This document shows, one piece after another, positions 44,783 through 53,281 of a stretch of 64,000 bases of DNA. The position numbers and the translations under genes were made by a program. The notes under the pieces were generated by a model. That model saw only the letters and a program-made list of their open reading frames with translations. It ran no database searches and was not told where the DNA came from. The stretch spans positions 62,001 to 126,000 of the forward strand of contig JBLXDJ010000003.1 of NCBI GenBank assembly GCA_048264105.1, given 5' to 3'. Positions within the stretch are counted from its first letter, which is position 1; each line of letters begins with the position of its first letter. The DNA is from Oceanospirillum sp048264105. GTDB taxonomy: Bacteria; Pseudomonadota; Gammaproteobacteria; Pseudomonadales; Halomonadaceae.

Positions 44783-44811
44783 AAAACCGCAGTTCAAAGA
44801 ACTGCGGTTTT
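44783..44811. terminator. Terminator between dusC and the tRNA cluster
   Basis: AAAACCGCAGTTC and GAACTGCGGTTTT form a perfect 13-bp stem with a 3-nt loop. It ends dusC transcripts and, from the other side, the tRNA operon. Confidence 0.92.
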
Positions 44812-44817
44812 AGAAGA

Positions 44818-44894
44818 TGGCCCGCTCGGGAGGATTCGAACCTCCGACCGCCTGGTTCGTAGCCAGGTACTCTATCCAGCTGAGCTACGAGCGG
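44818..44894 (-). tRNA. tRNA-Arg (anticodon ACG), copy 1
   Basis: A 77-nt cloverleaf with encoded CCA. The acceptor is CCGCTCG/CGAGCGG with discriminator G, and the anticodon loop is CTACGAA. It reads CGU/CGC/CGA after A34-to-inosine editing. It is the last of three near-identical copies in the minus-strand cluster. Confidence 0.95.
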
Positions 44895-44977
44895 GTGATT
44901 CAGACATTTTGGCTCTTCACTCAGTCTTTCGAGTCAGTCTGATGAGCTTCCCCAACCAAAACAGGTCAGGGAATAAA

Positions 44978-45008
44978 AAAAGCTGTAGCTCATCGAACTA
45001 CAGCTTTT
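44978..45008. terminator. Hairpin between tRNA-Arg copies 1 and 2
   Basis: AAAAGCTGTAG and CTACAGCTTTT form an 11-bp perfect stem with A/T-rich flanks. It could terminate or attenuate the tRNA transcript before the last copy, or help processing. Confidence 0.72.
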
Positions 45009-45015
45009 AAAAATA

Positions 45016-45092
45016 TGGCCCGCTCGGGAGGATTCGAACCTCCGACCGCCTGGTTCGTAGCCAGGTACTCTATCCAGCTGAGCTACGAGCGG
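45016..45092 (-). tRNA. tRNA-Arg (anticodon ACG), copy 2
   Basis: Same sequence as the copy at 44818, including the encoded CCA and CTACGAA anticodon loop. Confidence 0.95.
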
Positions 45093-45168
45093 GTGATTTC
45101 AGATGTTTTGGCTCTGTCTGAGAAGAGTTTATGTTTACCCGGATAAACCTAGTACCACATTTTTTAAA

Positions 45169-45245
45169 TGGCCCGCTCGGGAGGATTCGAACCTCCGACC
45201 GCCTGGTTCGTAGCCAGGTACTCTATCCAGCTGAGCTACGAGCGG
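45169..45245 (-). tRNA. tRNA-Arg (anticodon ACG), copy 3
   Basis: Same tRNA sequence as the two downstream copies. The spacers between the copies differ in length and sequence, so only the tRNA bodies are conserved. Confidence 0.95.
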
Positions 45246-45278
45246 GTTATATGATTTTCAAAAAATCATAAAAAAATG

Positions 45279-45371
45279 TGGCGGAGAAGGAGGGATTCGA
45301 ACCCTCGATAGGGCTACAAACCCTATACTCCCTTAGCAGGGGAGCGCCTTCAGCCTCTCGGCCACCTCTCC
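45279..45371 (-). tRNA. tRNA-Ser (anticodon GCU)
   Basis: A 93-nt class II tRNA with a long variable arm and encoded CCA. The acceptor is GGAGAGG, the anticodon stem-loop CTCCCCTGCTAAGGGAG with GCU anticodon. It lies first in the tRNA cluster, just after csrA, an arrangement seen in many gammaproteobacteria. Confidence 0.95.
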
Positions 45372-45479
45372 GAAACACGCGGCAAATAATACCACGTTTT
45401 TTTAACTTGTCTACTCTTGTATCGAAAAAATTTTAGTTATTTTCCCGATAGTTACCTCAGGTATCGGTCAATAGAACGA

Positions 45480-45668
45480 CTACTCGTTACCCTGAGAGTC
45501 TTCTTTCTCACGCTGAATGCGCTGATAGATCTCTTCACGGTGAACAGCAACTTCTTTAGGTGCATTTACACCGATACGAACCTGATTACCCTTAACGCCC
45601 AGAACCGTTACGGTTACTTCGTCGCCAATCATCAGAGTTTCGCCAACACGACGGGTTAAAATCAACAT
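45480..45668 (-). CDS. csrA: Carbon storage regulator CsrA
   Basis: The 62-residue RNA-binding dimer controls translation and stability of mRNAs by binding GGA motifs. The sequence MLILTRRVGETLMIGDEVTV, the GVNAPKEVAVHREEIYQRIQ block and both RNA-contact ends (LTRR and VHREE) are canonical. The ribosome site AGGAGATT itself contains a GGA, so autoregulation is plausible. It lies between lysC and tRNA-Ser, a conserved order. Confidence 0.97.
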   Translation of the reverse strand: MLILTRRVGETLMIGDEVTVTVLGVKGNQVRIGVNAPKEVAVHREEIYQRIQREKEDSQGNE

Positions 45669-46002
45669 GGTTGAATCTCCTTATTTCCTCGGGGTACCAG
45701 ACCCTATCTCGGTTAGCGTCTGGCTTTTATAAGATGGATGTAGAGGCCATCTTGTAAAAAAGAGCGCATATTATGAGGCAAATTAGCGACAGCTCAACAC
45801 TTTCCTGTCATAACTTTCCGTTATTAAGGCTTTTGCTGTAAATAATCGGCCACATTACGCCGTTTGCTTCCGTTTATAATCTTACGTTAGCAGATTCAAA
45901 AAAGATTGTCGGCTAAAACTATCGAAGAATTAGCCAAAACCTATTGTGAAAATCAATCACTTGCAAAAAAAGCCGCTCAGAAGATTGATCGAAGCCTAAA
46001 AC
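45669..46002 (-). promoter_or_regulatory. csrA leader and promoter region
   Basis: A 330-bp gap between the lysC terminator and csrA. The part near csrA forms its 5' leader with the AGGAGATT ribosome site. No promoter could be assigned by eye, and no conserved gene was found. Confidence 0.5.
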
Positions 46003-46035
46003 GCAAAAAGCCTGCATTAAATGCAGGCTTTTTGC
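46003..46035. terminator. Terminator of lysC
   Basis: A perfect 33-bp palindrome: GCAAAAAGCCTGCATT, one A, AATGCAGGCTTTTTGC. It lies 22 bp past the lysC stop and can work in both directions. Confidence 0.9.
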
Positions 46036-46056
46036 TTGGGCCGAAAAGAGATCAGA

Positions 46057-47289
46057 TTACTCTTCTTCTTTATCCAGACCAAAAGCAGTGTGCAGTGCAC
46101 GTACCGCCAGTTCCATGAACTTCTCGTCGATAACCACAGAGATCTTGATCTCGGAGGTGGAAACCATACGGATGTTGATGCCTTCGTCAGACAGCACCTG
46201 GAACATTTTAGAAGCAACACCGGCGTGAGAGCGCATGCCAACACCCACCAGAGAGACTTTAGCGATAGCGTTATCACCTGAGATCTCACCGGAACCCAGT
46301 TCAGCAACCACACCTTCCAGCACCTGACGGGCTTTCTTGTAATCGCCACGGCTTACGGTGAAGGTAAAGTCAGTGGTTTTACCATCCGGTGCAACGTTCT
46401 GTACGATCATATCCACTTCGATATTCGCAGCACCAATCGGGCCCAGAATCTTAGAAGCAACGCCCGGTACATCCGGTGCATTCAGAACAGTCAGTTTGGC
46501 TTCATTCGCCGTGAAGGCGATACCTGAGATTAATGGATCTTCCATCGCGTCAGCTTCCTCAGCAACAATCAGAGTACCCGGGCCTTGGTCGTCAAAACTG
46601 GACAAAACCCGCAGGGGAACATTGTATTTACCGGCAAATTCAACAGAGCGGATCTGCAGAACCTTAGAACCAAGACTTGCCAGCTCCAGCATCTCTTCAA
46701 CCGTAATGGTTTCCAGACGCTTCGCTTTGGAGCAAACCCTTGGATCCGTGGTGTAAACACCATCAACATCGGTAAAGATCTGGCACTCGTCAGCCTTCAG
46801 AGCCGCGGCCAGAGCTACACCTGTGGTATCGGAACCACCACGACCCAGCGTGGTAATGTTGCCGTTTTCATCCGCACCCTGGAAACCAGCGACAACTACC
46901 ACGCGGCCTTCATTCAGATCGTTACGGATCTTCTGATCATCGATCTGTTTAATACGGGCTTTTGTGTGGGAGCTGTCGGTGGTAATGCTCACCTGAGGAC
47001 CTGTGTAAGATACCGCAGGGCAACCCAGCGTATTCAGGGTCATCGACAACAGAGCGATCGTAACCTGCTCACCGGTGGATACCAGCATATCCATTTCCCG
47101 GGGAGTCGGGTCTTCATTAATTTCATGAGCCAGTGCGATCAGGCGATTGGTTTCACCACTCATTGCAGAAACAACCACAACTACGTCGTGGCCTTCTGCG
47201 CGGTAACCTTTCACCTTTTCAGCTACGGCCTTGATACGCTCGATGGAACCTACCGAGGTGCCACCAAATTTTTGAACGTAAAGAGCCAT
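46057..47289 (-). CDS. lysC: Aspartate kinase
   Basis: A 410-residue monofunctional aspartokinase that phosphorylates aspartate at the head of the Lys/Thr/Met pathway. The start is the ATG at 47289 (MALYVQKFGGTSVGS); the open frame further upstream is leader. Visible are the kinase motif KFGGTSVG, the RGGSDTTGVALAAALKADECQIFTDVDGVYT core and two C-terminal ACT domains (LISGIAFTANEAKLTVLNAPD and AKVSLVGVGMRSHAGVASKMF) that bind lysine and threonine. An internal start producing a beta chain (near MEDPLISG) is known in related genes. It follows alaS. Confidence 0.95.
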   Translation of the reverse strand: MALYVQKFGGTSVGSIERIKAVAEKVKGYRAEGHDVVVVVSAMSGETNRLIALAHEINEDPTPREMDMLVSTGEQVTIALLSMTLNTLGCPAVSYTGPQVSITTDSSHTKARIKQIDDQKIRNDLNEGRVVVVAGFQGADENGNITTLGRGGSDTTGVALAAALKADECQIFTDVDGVYTTDPRVCSKAKRLETITVEEMLELASLGSKVLQIRSVEFAGKYNVPLRVLSSFDDQGPGTLIVAEEADAMEDPLISGIAFTANEAKLTVLNAPDVPGVASKILGPIGAANIEVDMIVQNVAPDGKTTDFTFTVSRGDYKKARQVLEGVVAELGSGEISGDNAIAKVSLVGVGMRSHAGVASKMFQVLSDEGINIRMVSTSEIKISVVIDEKFMELAVRALHTAFGLDKEEE

Positions 47290-47387
47290 TATCAGCGTTC
47301 CGTTAGGGTTTGTTTTCACCCGGTAGACCGGGCTTGTTTCGTTTTTCAGTCTTTCCAGACCGGGATGAAAATCCGGTAAACAGCAAA

Positions 47388-47410
47388 GCGCCCTTCGGGT
47401 CGAAGGGCGC
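47388..47410 (-). terminator. Hairpin after alaS, before lysC
   Basis: GCGCCCTTCG and CGAAGGGCGC form a perfect 10-bp stem with a 3-nt loop. The downstream side on the minus strand is TTTGCTGTTT, a weak T-run, so partial termination or processing is likely. Confidence 0.7.
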
Positions 47411-47431
47411 ATTTCTTATCTCAAGGATAAA

Positions 47432-50062
47432 TTATGCCAGTTTGGATTCCACCCAGGCCTGCACTGATTCCAGTGCTGCAGGCAGAGCAGCAGGATCGCT
47501 ACCACCCGCCTGAGCCATATCAGGACGACCGCCACCTTTGCCGCCGACCTGAGTCGCAACATGGTTAACCAGTTCGCCCGCTTTGATCTGGCCGGTCAGG
47601 TCTTTGCTGACACCGGCGATCAGGGATACTTTGTCACCGTTCACGGCTGCAAGAACCAGCGCACAGCGACCCAGTTTGTTCTTCAGCTGATCCATCAGAT
47701 CACGCAGTGACTTACCGTCAGCACCTTCAACGTGCATCGCCAGCAGTTTCACATCACCGATCTCAACCGCCTGACCTGCAAGGTCAGAGCCCGCAGCGCT
47801 CGCCAGCTTGGCTTTCAGCTGCTCCAGCTCTTTTTCCAGCTGCTTGCTGCGATCCATAGACGCACTCAGACGCTCAACCAGCTGTTCCGGTTTGGTTTTC
47901 AGCTGAGATGCAGCCTGAGACAGTTGCGCTTCACGCTCCTGGGTGTAAGCCAACGCTTCAGCGCCAGCGACCGCTTCAACACGACGTACGCCGGAAGCGA
48001 TACCACCTTCAGAGGTGATACGGATAAAGCCGATATCACCGGTGCGCTTAGCGTGGATACCACCACATAGCTCGATGGAGAAATCGTCAGAACCCATGCT
48101 CAGCACGCGAACTTCACCGGCGTATTTCTCGCCGAACAGCGCCATAGCGCCTTTTTCTTTCGCGGCGTCCAGCTCCATCAGTTCGGTCTGAACCGGGGTA
48201 TTGGCACGGATCTGAGCGTTCACAATCGCTTCCGCCTGAGCAATCTGCTCATCGGTCATCGCTTCAAAGTGGCTGAAGTCGAAACGGAAACGCTGACTGT
48301 CCACCAGAGAGCCTTTCTGCTGAACATGCTCACCCAGTACCTGACGCAGTGCGGCGTGCAGCAGGTGCGTTGCCGAGTGGTTACGGGCAGTACGGTCGCG
48401 CAGATCAGCTTCAACCTGAGCGTTTACGCTATCGCCTTTCGCCAGAGAGCCTTCCGCCAGTACACCGTGGTGAACGTGAGCATTAGAGGCTTTCTGGGTA
48501 TCACGCACGTCAAAACGGTTACCCGCTGAAACAAGCGTACCGCAATCACCTACCTGACCACCGGACTCGGCGTAGAAAGGCGTCTGATCCAGTACGATCA
48601 CACCCTCTTCGCCCGCGTTCAGGCTGTCAACTTCCTGACCGTCGCGGAACAGCGCGATGATTTTGCCTTCGCCCTCGGTCGCTTCGTAACCGGTAAATAC
48701 CGTGTCCTGATCCACTTTGATCAGGCTGTTGTAATCCAGACCGAAGTTACTGCCGGCACGGGCGCGCTCACGCTGAGCTTCCATTGCCGCTTCAAAACCG
48801 TCTTCATCGATTTCCAGATCACGCTCACGGGCGATATCTGCGGTCAGATCCATCGGGAAGCCGTAGGTATCGTACAGTTTGAATACCACATCACCCGGAA
48901 TCACTTTGCCTTTCAGCTCGACCAGGTCCTGCTCCAGAATACGCAGACCCTGCTCCAGAGTTTTCGCAAACTGCTCTTCTTCCGACTTCAGCAGGCGAAC
49001 AATCGTGTCACGCTGGGTTTTCAGTTCCGGGAAGGCTTCGCCCATCTCGGCAACCAGAGCATCCACAATCTTGTGGAAGAACAAACCTTTCGCACCCAGC
49101 TTGTTACCGTGGCGGCAGGCACGACGGATAATACGACGCAGCACATAACCACGGCCTTCGTTAGAAGGAATCACGCCATCAGCAATCAGGAAGCTGCACG
49201 AGCGGATATGGTCGGCAATCACTTTCAGAGACGGGTTGTCATCGTTGGCACAACCCACCGCTTCAGCGGTCGCTTTCAGCAGGCTCTGGAACAGGTCGAT
49301 TTCGTAGTTCGCATGTACGTGCTGCATCACCGCGCTGATACGCTCCAGACCCATACCGGTATCTACGGAAGGTGCCGGCAGCGGATGCATTTCGCCATCA
49401 GCTGTGCGGTTGAACTGCATAAATACCACGTTCCAGATCTCGATAAAGCGGTCGCCATCTTCTTCCGGAGTGCCCGGCAGGCCACCTTCAACATCTTCAC
49501 CGTGGTCGTAGAAAATTTCGGTACAAGGACCGCAAGGGCCAGTATCACCCATCGCCCAGAAGTTATCTGAAGCGTATGGCGCACCCTTGTTGTCACCGAT
49601 GCGGATCATGTGCGCTTCCGGCACACCCACTTCTTTGGTCCAGATGTCGTATGCTTCGTCATCGGACTCATAAACGGTAACGTAGAGTTTCTCTTTCGGG
49701 ATACCCATGTACTGCGCAGAAGTCAGAAACTCCCAGGCATAGCTGATCGCATCCTGTTTGAAGTAGTCACCAAAGCTGAAGTTACCCAGCATTTCAAAGA
49801 AGGTATGGTGACGGGCGGTGTAGCCCACGTTTTCAAGGTCGTTGTGCTTACCACCGGCACGAACACACTTCTGAGAGGTGGTGGCGCGGGTGTAAGGACG
49901 CTTCTCCAGACCGAGGAAACAGTCTTTAAACTGGTTCATACCTGCGTTGGTAAACAGCAGGGTTGGATCATCGGCGGGCACCAGTGAGCTACTGGATTCA
50001 ATCTGATGGCCTTTTGACTTAAAGAAGTTCAAAAAAGCCTGGCGAATTTCTGCGCTTTTCAT
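47432..50062 (-). CDS. alaS: Alanyl-tRNA synthetase
   Basis: An 876-residue class II synthetase. It has the N-terminal aminoacylation domain (AEIRQAFLNFFKSKGH, LLFTNAGMNQFK), the editing domain with the HxxxH zinc site (ARNHSATHLLHAALR near residue 560) and the later CGGIHAKRTGDIG cysteine/histidine. A DHHA1 C-terminal domain follows (GGKGGGRPDMAQAGG). Full family length. Lies upstream of lysC and downstream of recX. Confidence 0.97.
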   Translation of the reverse strand: MKSAEIRQAFLNFFKSKGHQIESSSSLVPADDPTLLFTNAGMNQFKDCFLGLEKRPYTRATTSQKCVRAGGKHNDLENVGYTARHHTFFEMLGNFSFGDYFKQDAISYAWEFLTSAQYMGIPKEKLYVTVYESDDEAYDIWTKEVGVPEAHMIRIGDNKGAPYASDNFWAMGDTGPCGPCTEIFYDHGEDVEGGLPGTPEEDGDRFIEIWNVVFMQFNRTADGEMHPLPAPSVDTGMGLERISAVMQHVHANYEIDLFQSLLKATAEAVGCANDDNPSLKVIADHIRSCSFLIADGVIPSNEGRGYVLRRIIRRACRHGNKLGAKGLFFHKIVDALVAEMGEAFPELKTQRDTIVRLLKSEEEQFAKTLEQGLRILEQDLVELKGKVIPGDVVFKLYDTYGFPMDLTADIARERDLEIDEDGFEAAMEAQRERARAGSNFGLDYNSLIKVDQDTVFTGYEATEGEGKIIALFRDGQEVDSLNAGEEGVIVLDQTPFYAESGGQVGDCGTLVSAGNRFDVRDTQKASNAHVHHGVLAEGSLAKGDSVNAQVEADLRDRTARNHSATHLLHAALRQVLGEHVQQKGSLVDSQRFRFDFSHFEAMTDEQIAQAEAIVNAQIRANTPVQTELMELDAAKEKGAMALFGEKYAGEVRVLSMGSDDFSIELCGGIHAKRTGDIGFIRITSEGGIASGVRRVEAVAGAEALAYTQEREAQLSQAASQLKTKPEQLVERLSASMDRSKQLEKELEQLKAKLASAAGSDLAGQAVEIGDVKLLAMHVEGADGKSLRDLMDQLKNKLGRCALVLAAVNGDKVSLIAGVSKDLTGQIKAGELVNHVATQVGGKGGGRPDMAQAGGSDPAALPAALESVQAWVESKLA

Positions 50063-50313
50063 ACAACTGGGTCCGTTGGCTAATGCAAGTACATTGGTCG
50101 ACTAAGCAGAGTCTAAAAGGCCTGATCCGGTAGGAAGCAGGCTGACGCTTATCCCAAACAAAAGGCCAACATTATAAGACCTAACCACAGGAAAGGTAGT
50201 ATTACTTTTGGGCTGTTCGGGGATAAAAACGGTTATTTAGTCTGATAACGACAGAGAAGGGATCAGGTTATCCCTTTTTGGGTGATTCTGAGCACAAACA
50301 AGTGCCGCGACAT

Positions 50314-50844
50314 TCAGAAAAAGCGGCTGTCGTTATCATCATCGGGATCGGTCTCATCCAGAAAACCCGACTCATCAAATCTTGCCTGAGCCCAACGGAT
50401 ATTGTCACCGGAGAACCCCCGCTGATAGAGATGCCGCTGTTGCTTCTGGCGTATTTTGAAATCCCGGGTTGGCTGGCGGAACTTCTTCTCCAGCTGAGCG
50501 AATGCCCGCTCATTCCAGATCCGGTCTTTCGGGTCCAGATACTCCTCAATCAGCAGGCTATCCAGCTGATACTGCTGCAGGTACTGGCGAATAAACTGAG
50601 GACCATAGCCTCTCTCGCTTCGGGCGCGCACCAGCATCTCGATATAACGCTCATCGCTCTGATAACCCAGCTCCTGCAGTTTCTGAATGACAACATCCAA
50701 CCACTTACTGCTATCCGGATTTTCTTTATCCAGCTTGGTACTCAGTTTCTGACGCAGCTCTTTCTCAGCATGATCCCTTCGGGCGAGATACTCCATCGCC
50801 ATCTGAAAAAGTTCAGACTCTGTTTCTGCCAGCTTTCTTGCCAT
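50314..50844 (-). CDS. recX: RecX regulator of RecA
   Basis: The 176-residue helical protein binds RecA filaments and caps or inhibits them. Three tandem three-helix repeats are recognisable (AMEYLARRDHAEKELRQKL, YIEMLVRARSERGYGPQFIR and the C-terminal KQQRHLYQRGFSGDNIRWA). The acidic C-terminus (DETDPDDDND) is slightly longer than usual. In many relatives recA is directly upstream; here a divergent membrane-protein gene is upstream instead. Confidence 0.92.
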   Translation of the reverse strand: MARKLAETESELFQMAMEYLARRDHAEKELRQKLSTKLDKENPDSSKWLDVVIQKLQELGYQSDERYIEMLVRARSERGYGPQFIRQYLQQYQLDSLLIEEYLDPKDRIWNERAFAQLEKKFRQPTRDFKIRQKQQRHLYQRGFSGDNIRWAQARFDESGFLDETDPDDDNDSRFF

Positions 50845-51071
50845 GATTGTCTGCCATTTATCCTAAGTAATTTCTAAAAATGCTGAGTGCGTCATATCTT
50901 CATCAGAGTTAAAGCACTAAAATTCGCCACTCTGACAAATTGTTGTACTTTCAATCACCTACATCAACCGTAGAATACTTCCTGCATCAGTCAATGCGGC
51001 GATTTATCAGGCTATGAACGCCTCTGCGAGTATCAGAACCTCTGGATATAAAAAAGAATAAGGACGATTTC

Positions 51072-52463
51072 ATGCGCCACAACCAACAGGTCGCACACAA
51101 TATCCGCCAGATCAAAGAACAGGTCGAAGCGGCTGAGAGTCAGGATGATCTGGTGAAGGTCATCGAGGGTGTCGCCCAACATACCGGACCACTCGATTAC
51201 AACGACAGAGCCAGCTATGCTCTTGCCGGTCTCCTGTTAGCCTCTCTGATTTACGCTTTTTACGTCCAGCTCTTTGACCCGCTTTATTACACCCTGCCCA
51301 CCGAGATTATTGATACTTTCTTTAATATCATTATTGCTAACAGCTCTGTTTGGGCGCCGGGTCTGATCTCGTTATACACCGTACTCTGGCTCGACAATAA
51401 CGGCAAAAAATACTATCTGGATCAGTATATTGAGCAGCCTGTTCTGCGTTTTGCCACAGCAGCCATCATCCCCGCACTACTGCTCTACCCGATACAGATC
51501 TGGCACCGGATCTACTGGGGTGCTCTGGATACAGTAGGCAAAGCCATCGGATTTAGTTATGACTCAGCCCTTGCGGGTTATGGCGTCATGTCAGGCATCA
51601 TATTATTCATCCTTTGGCGCTACCTGAGTGCCCGCAGCAACTGGCGCAGGCCGGTTTCTTCCCGCATCTTCCTGCTGGATACCCTGTTTAATAACGATAT
51701 TGAAGATATCAGCAGCCAGTGTGCCGACCGCTACGGCCAACTTTACTCCCGCTATGCGGACTTTAAACGTGGCAACGATACCCGTGAGCTGATCGCGTTA
51801 TATCAGGGGCACTACAAAGGGGATGTGCATAACTTTGATTTTCAGATCTATCACTTCCATTACGTGGTCAGAACAACCCGTACCACGACAGACTCAGACG
51901 GTAATACCCGCACCACGACCACCCGTACCTCCTATTATCGTCACGGTTTAGTGCTGCCCTTCCCCTTTGCCCAGAATCTGACTCTCAGCAGCGATGGCGG
52001 TGTTAATGGCCATGGCGAGAAGCACAAAACCGCCTCCACCGTTTTCAACAAGATCTTTAGCGTTCGGGCAGGCTCCGAGATGGATGCCGCACGCTTCCTG
52101 TCGCCAGCCGTGATTGAAAAACTCTCAGGCCTGAAAGAGCTGGTCAGAAGACCTGTGGTTGAGGTCAGTTATGATAAACAGCTTTGTATCTCGTTCGCGG
52201 ATGACGACCTGATCACGCTCAGACGTGAGCACGGCCTGAGCAATCCTACCGCGTTTGCCGAAGAGATTTCCGGTCATGCCGATCTGAAGAAACTGGATAG
52301 CCTGCTGGATCTGATTCACGATCTGATGCGTTTATCGGATAACAATTTTGCGGATAAAACCACGCATACTTTTAACAGCCAGCCTCAGGCCAGTGTTACT
52401 GAGCAGGCAGTCCGTCAGTCAACCACGCATCAATCAACAACTAATCAATCAACCACAGAGTAA
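51072..52463 (+). CDS. DUF3137-like membrane protein, partner of LemA
   Basis: A 463-residue protein with about four membrane helices in residues 45-190 (YALAGLLLASLIYAFYV, WAPGLISLYTVLW, AAIIPALLLYPIQIW, GIILFILWRYLSA). A soluble C-terminal domain follows, with FNKIFSVRAGSEMDAARFLSP and VEVSYDKQLCISFADDD, resembling DUF3137. The extreme C-terminus has a short Gln-Ser-Thr-Thr repeat. It precedes lemA by 109 bp, a pairing common in proteobacteria. Function unknown. AAGGA precedes the ATG. Confidence 0.7.
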   Translation: MRHNQQVAHNIRQIKEQVEAAESQDDLVKVIEGVAQHTGPLDYNDRASYALAGLLLASLIYAFYVQLFDPLYYTLPTEIIDTFFNIIIANSSVWAPGLISLYTVLWLDNNGKKYYLDQYIEQPVLRFATAAIIPALLLYPIQIWHRIYWGALDTVGKAIGFSYDSALAGYGVMSGIILFILWRYLSARSNWRRPVSSRIFLLDTLFNNDIEDISSQCADRYGQLYSRYADFKRGNDTRELIALYQGHYKGDVHNFDFQIYHFHYVVRTTRTTTDSDGNTRTTTTRTSYYRHGLVLPFPFAQNLTLSSDGGVNGHGEKHKTASTVFNKIFSVRAGSEMDAARFLSPAVIEKLSGLKELVRRPVVEVSYDKQLCISFADDDLITLRREHGLSNPTAFAEEISGHADLKKLDSLLDLIHDLMRLSDNNFADKTTHTFNSQPQASVTEQAVRQSTTHQSTTNQSTTE

Positions 52464-52572
52464 TAATGCATTAACAGAAGGTGTCCGGACGGACACTTAA
52501 CCGATGTACCCCACATCACCAATCGGTCTCGAATGACATAAAAGTCTTCAATGACACAACAGGGAGAGCACT

Positions 52573-53145
52573 ATGAGTGAAAGCACACTAATTATTTTGG
52601 CCGCGATTGTACTGATCGGCGTCTGGGTTGTGATGACCTACAACGCCATTATCGGACGTTACAACGCCGTGGATCGCGCCTGGGCATCCGTTCTGACTCA
52701 GGAGCGACAGAAGAACAAGATCATCCCCCACGTTGAACAACTGGTGGAAGATTACAAACTGCACGAAGCCTCAGTGCTGACAGAAGTCACCAAACTGCGC
52801 AGCGCACTGGATCAACTCTCCAGCGGCACCGTGGATACTGATCTTCTGGCTCAGGCGGAAAAACAAACCCATGACCTGCTGATGGGACTGCGAGTTGCGG
52901 TAGAAGCCTATCCCGAGCTGAAAGCCTCCGATACCTATCTGAAGGTGATGGCAGAAATATCAGAACAGCAGGAACAGATCGGTGCGGCGATCCGCATCTT
53001 CAACCAGAATGTGGAAGCCTTTAACAACGGCATTCAGATGTTCCCCGGTTCTCTGGTCAACGGCATGCTGAATAAAAAGGCAGCCATCAAAGCCTTCTCC
53101 GACAGCAAGGCTTCAGCAGGTTTTGAGTACAAGCCGAACTTCTGA
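52573..53145 (+). CDS. lemA: LemA family protein
   Basis: A 190-residue protein with an N-terminal signal anchor (residues 5-24, LIILAAIVLIGVWVVMTYNA), then the LemA core (IIGRYNAVDRAWASVLTQERQK, PHVEQLVEDY) and AFNNGIQMFPGSL near residue 150. The protein is largely helical with its N-terminus in the membrane. Its molecular role in Gram-negatives is not known. It is paired with the DUF3137-like gene upstream. Confidence 0.92.
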   Translation: MSESTLIILAAIVLIGVWVVMTYNAIIGRYNAVDRAWASVLTQERQKNKIIPHVEQLVEDYKLHEASVLTEVTKLRSALDQLSSGTVDTDLLAQAEKQTHDLLMGLRVAVEAYPELKASDTYLKVMAEISEQQEQIGAAIRIFNQNVEAFNNGIQMFPGSLVNGMLNKKAAIKAFSDSKASAGFEYKPNF

Positions 53146-53193
53146 TTCGCCAGTACGCTAACCGTTAAGTTTCTGAAACTGCAGAGACAAAAT

Positions 53194-53228
53194 AGCCGGT
53201 TCACCTGATAAGGGTGAACCGGCTTTTT
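53194..53228. terminator. Terminator between lemA and the binding-protein gene
   Basis: AGCCGGTTCACC and GGTGAACCGGCT form a perfect 12-bp stem followed by TTTTT on the plus strand. It ends lemA transcripts and lies between convergent genes. Confidence 0.92.
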
Positions 53229-53281
53229 ACATTCGTTTTTGCTGTAACTTCCGGCGCGATCACTCCCCCGAATCGCAAAGA

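Noticed and set aside
45906..46118. A 70-codon plus-strand frame between csrA and lysC
   Set aside because: The frame reads through the perfect 33-bp terminator palindrome and into the lysC 3' end on the opposite strand. The first 40 residues look protein-like, but there is no ribosome site or family match.
50255..50281. AAGGGAT/ATCCCTTTTT hairpin between alaS and recX
   Set aside because: The T-run is on the plus strand, where no gene ends, and the stem is only 7 bp; too weak to call a terminator.
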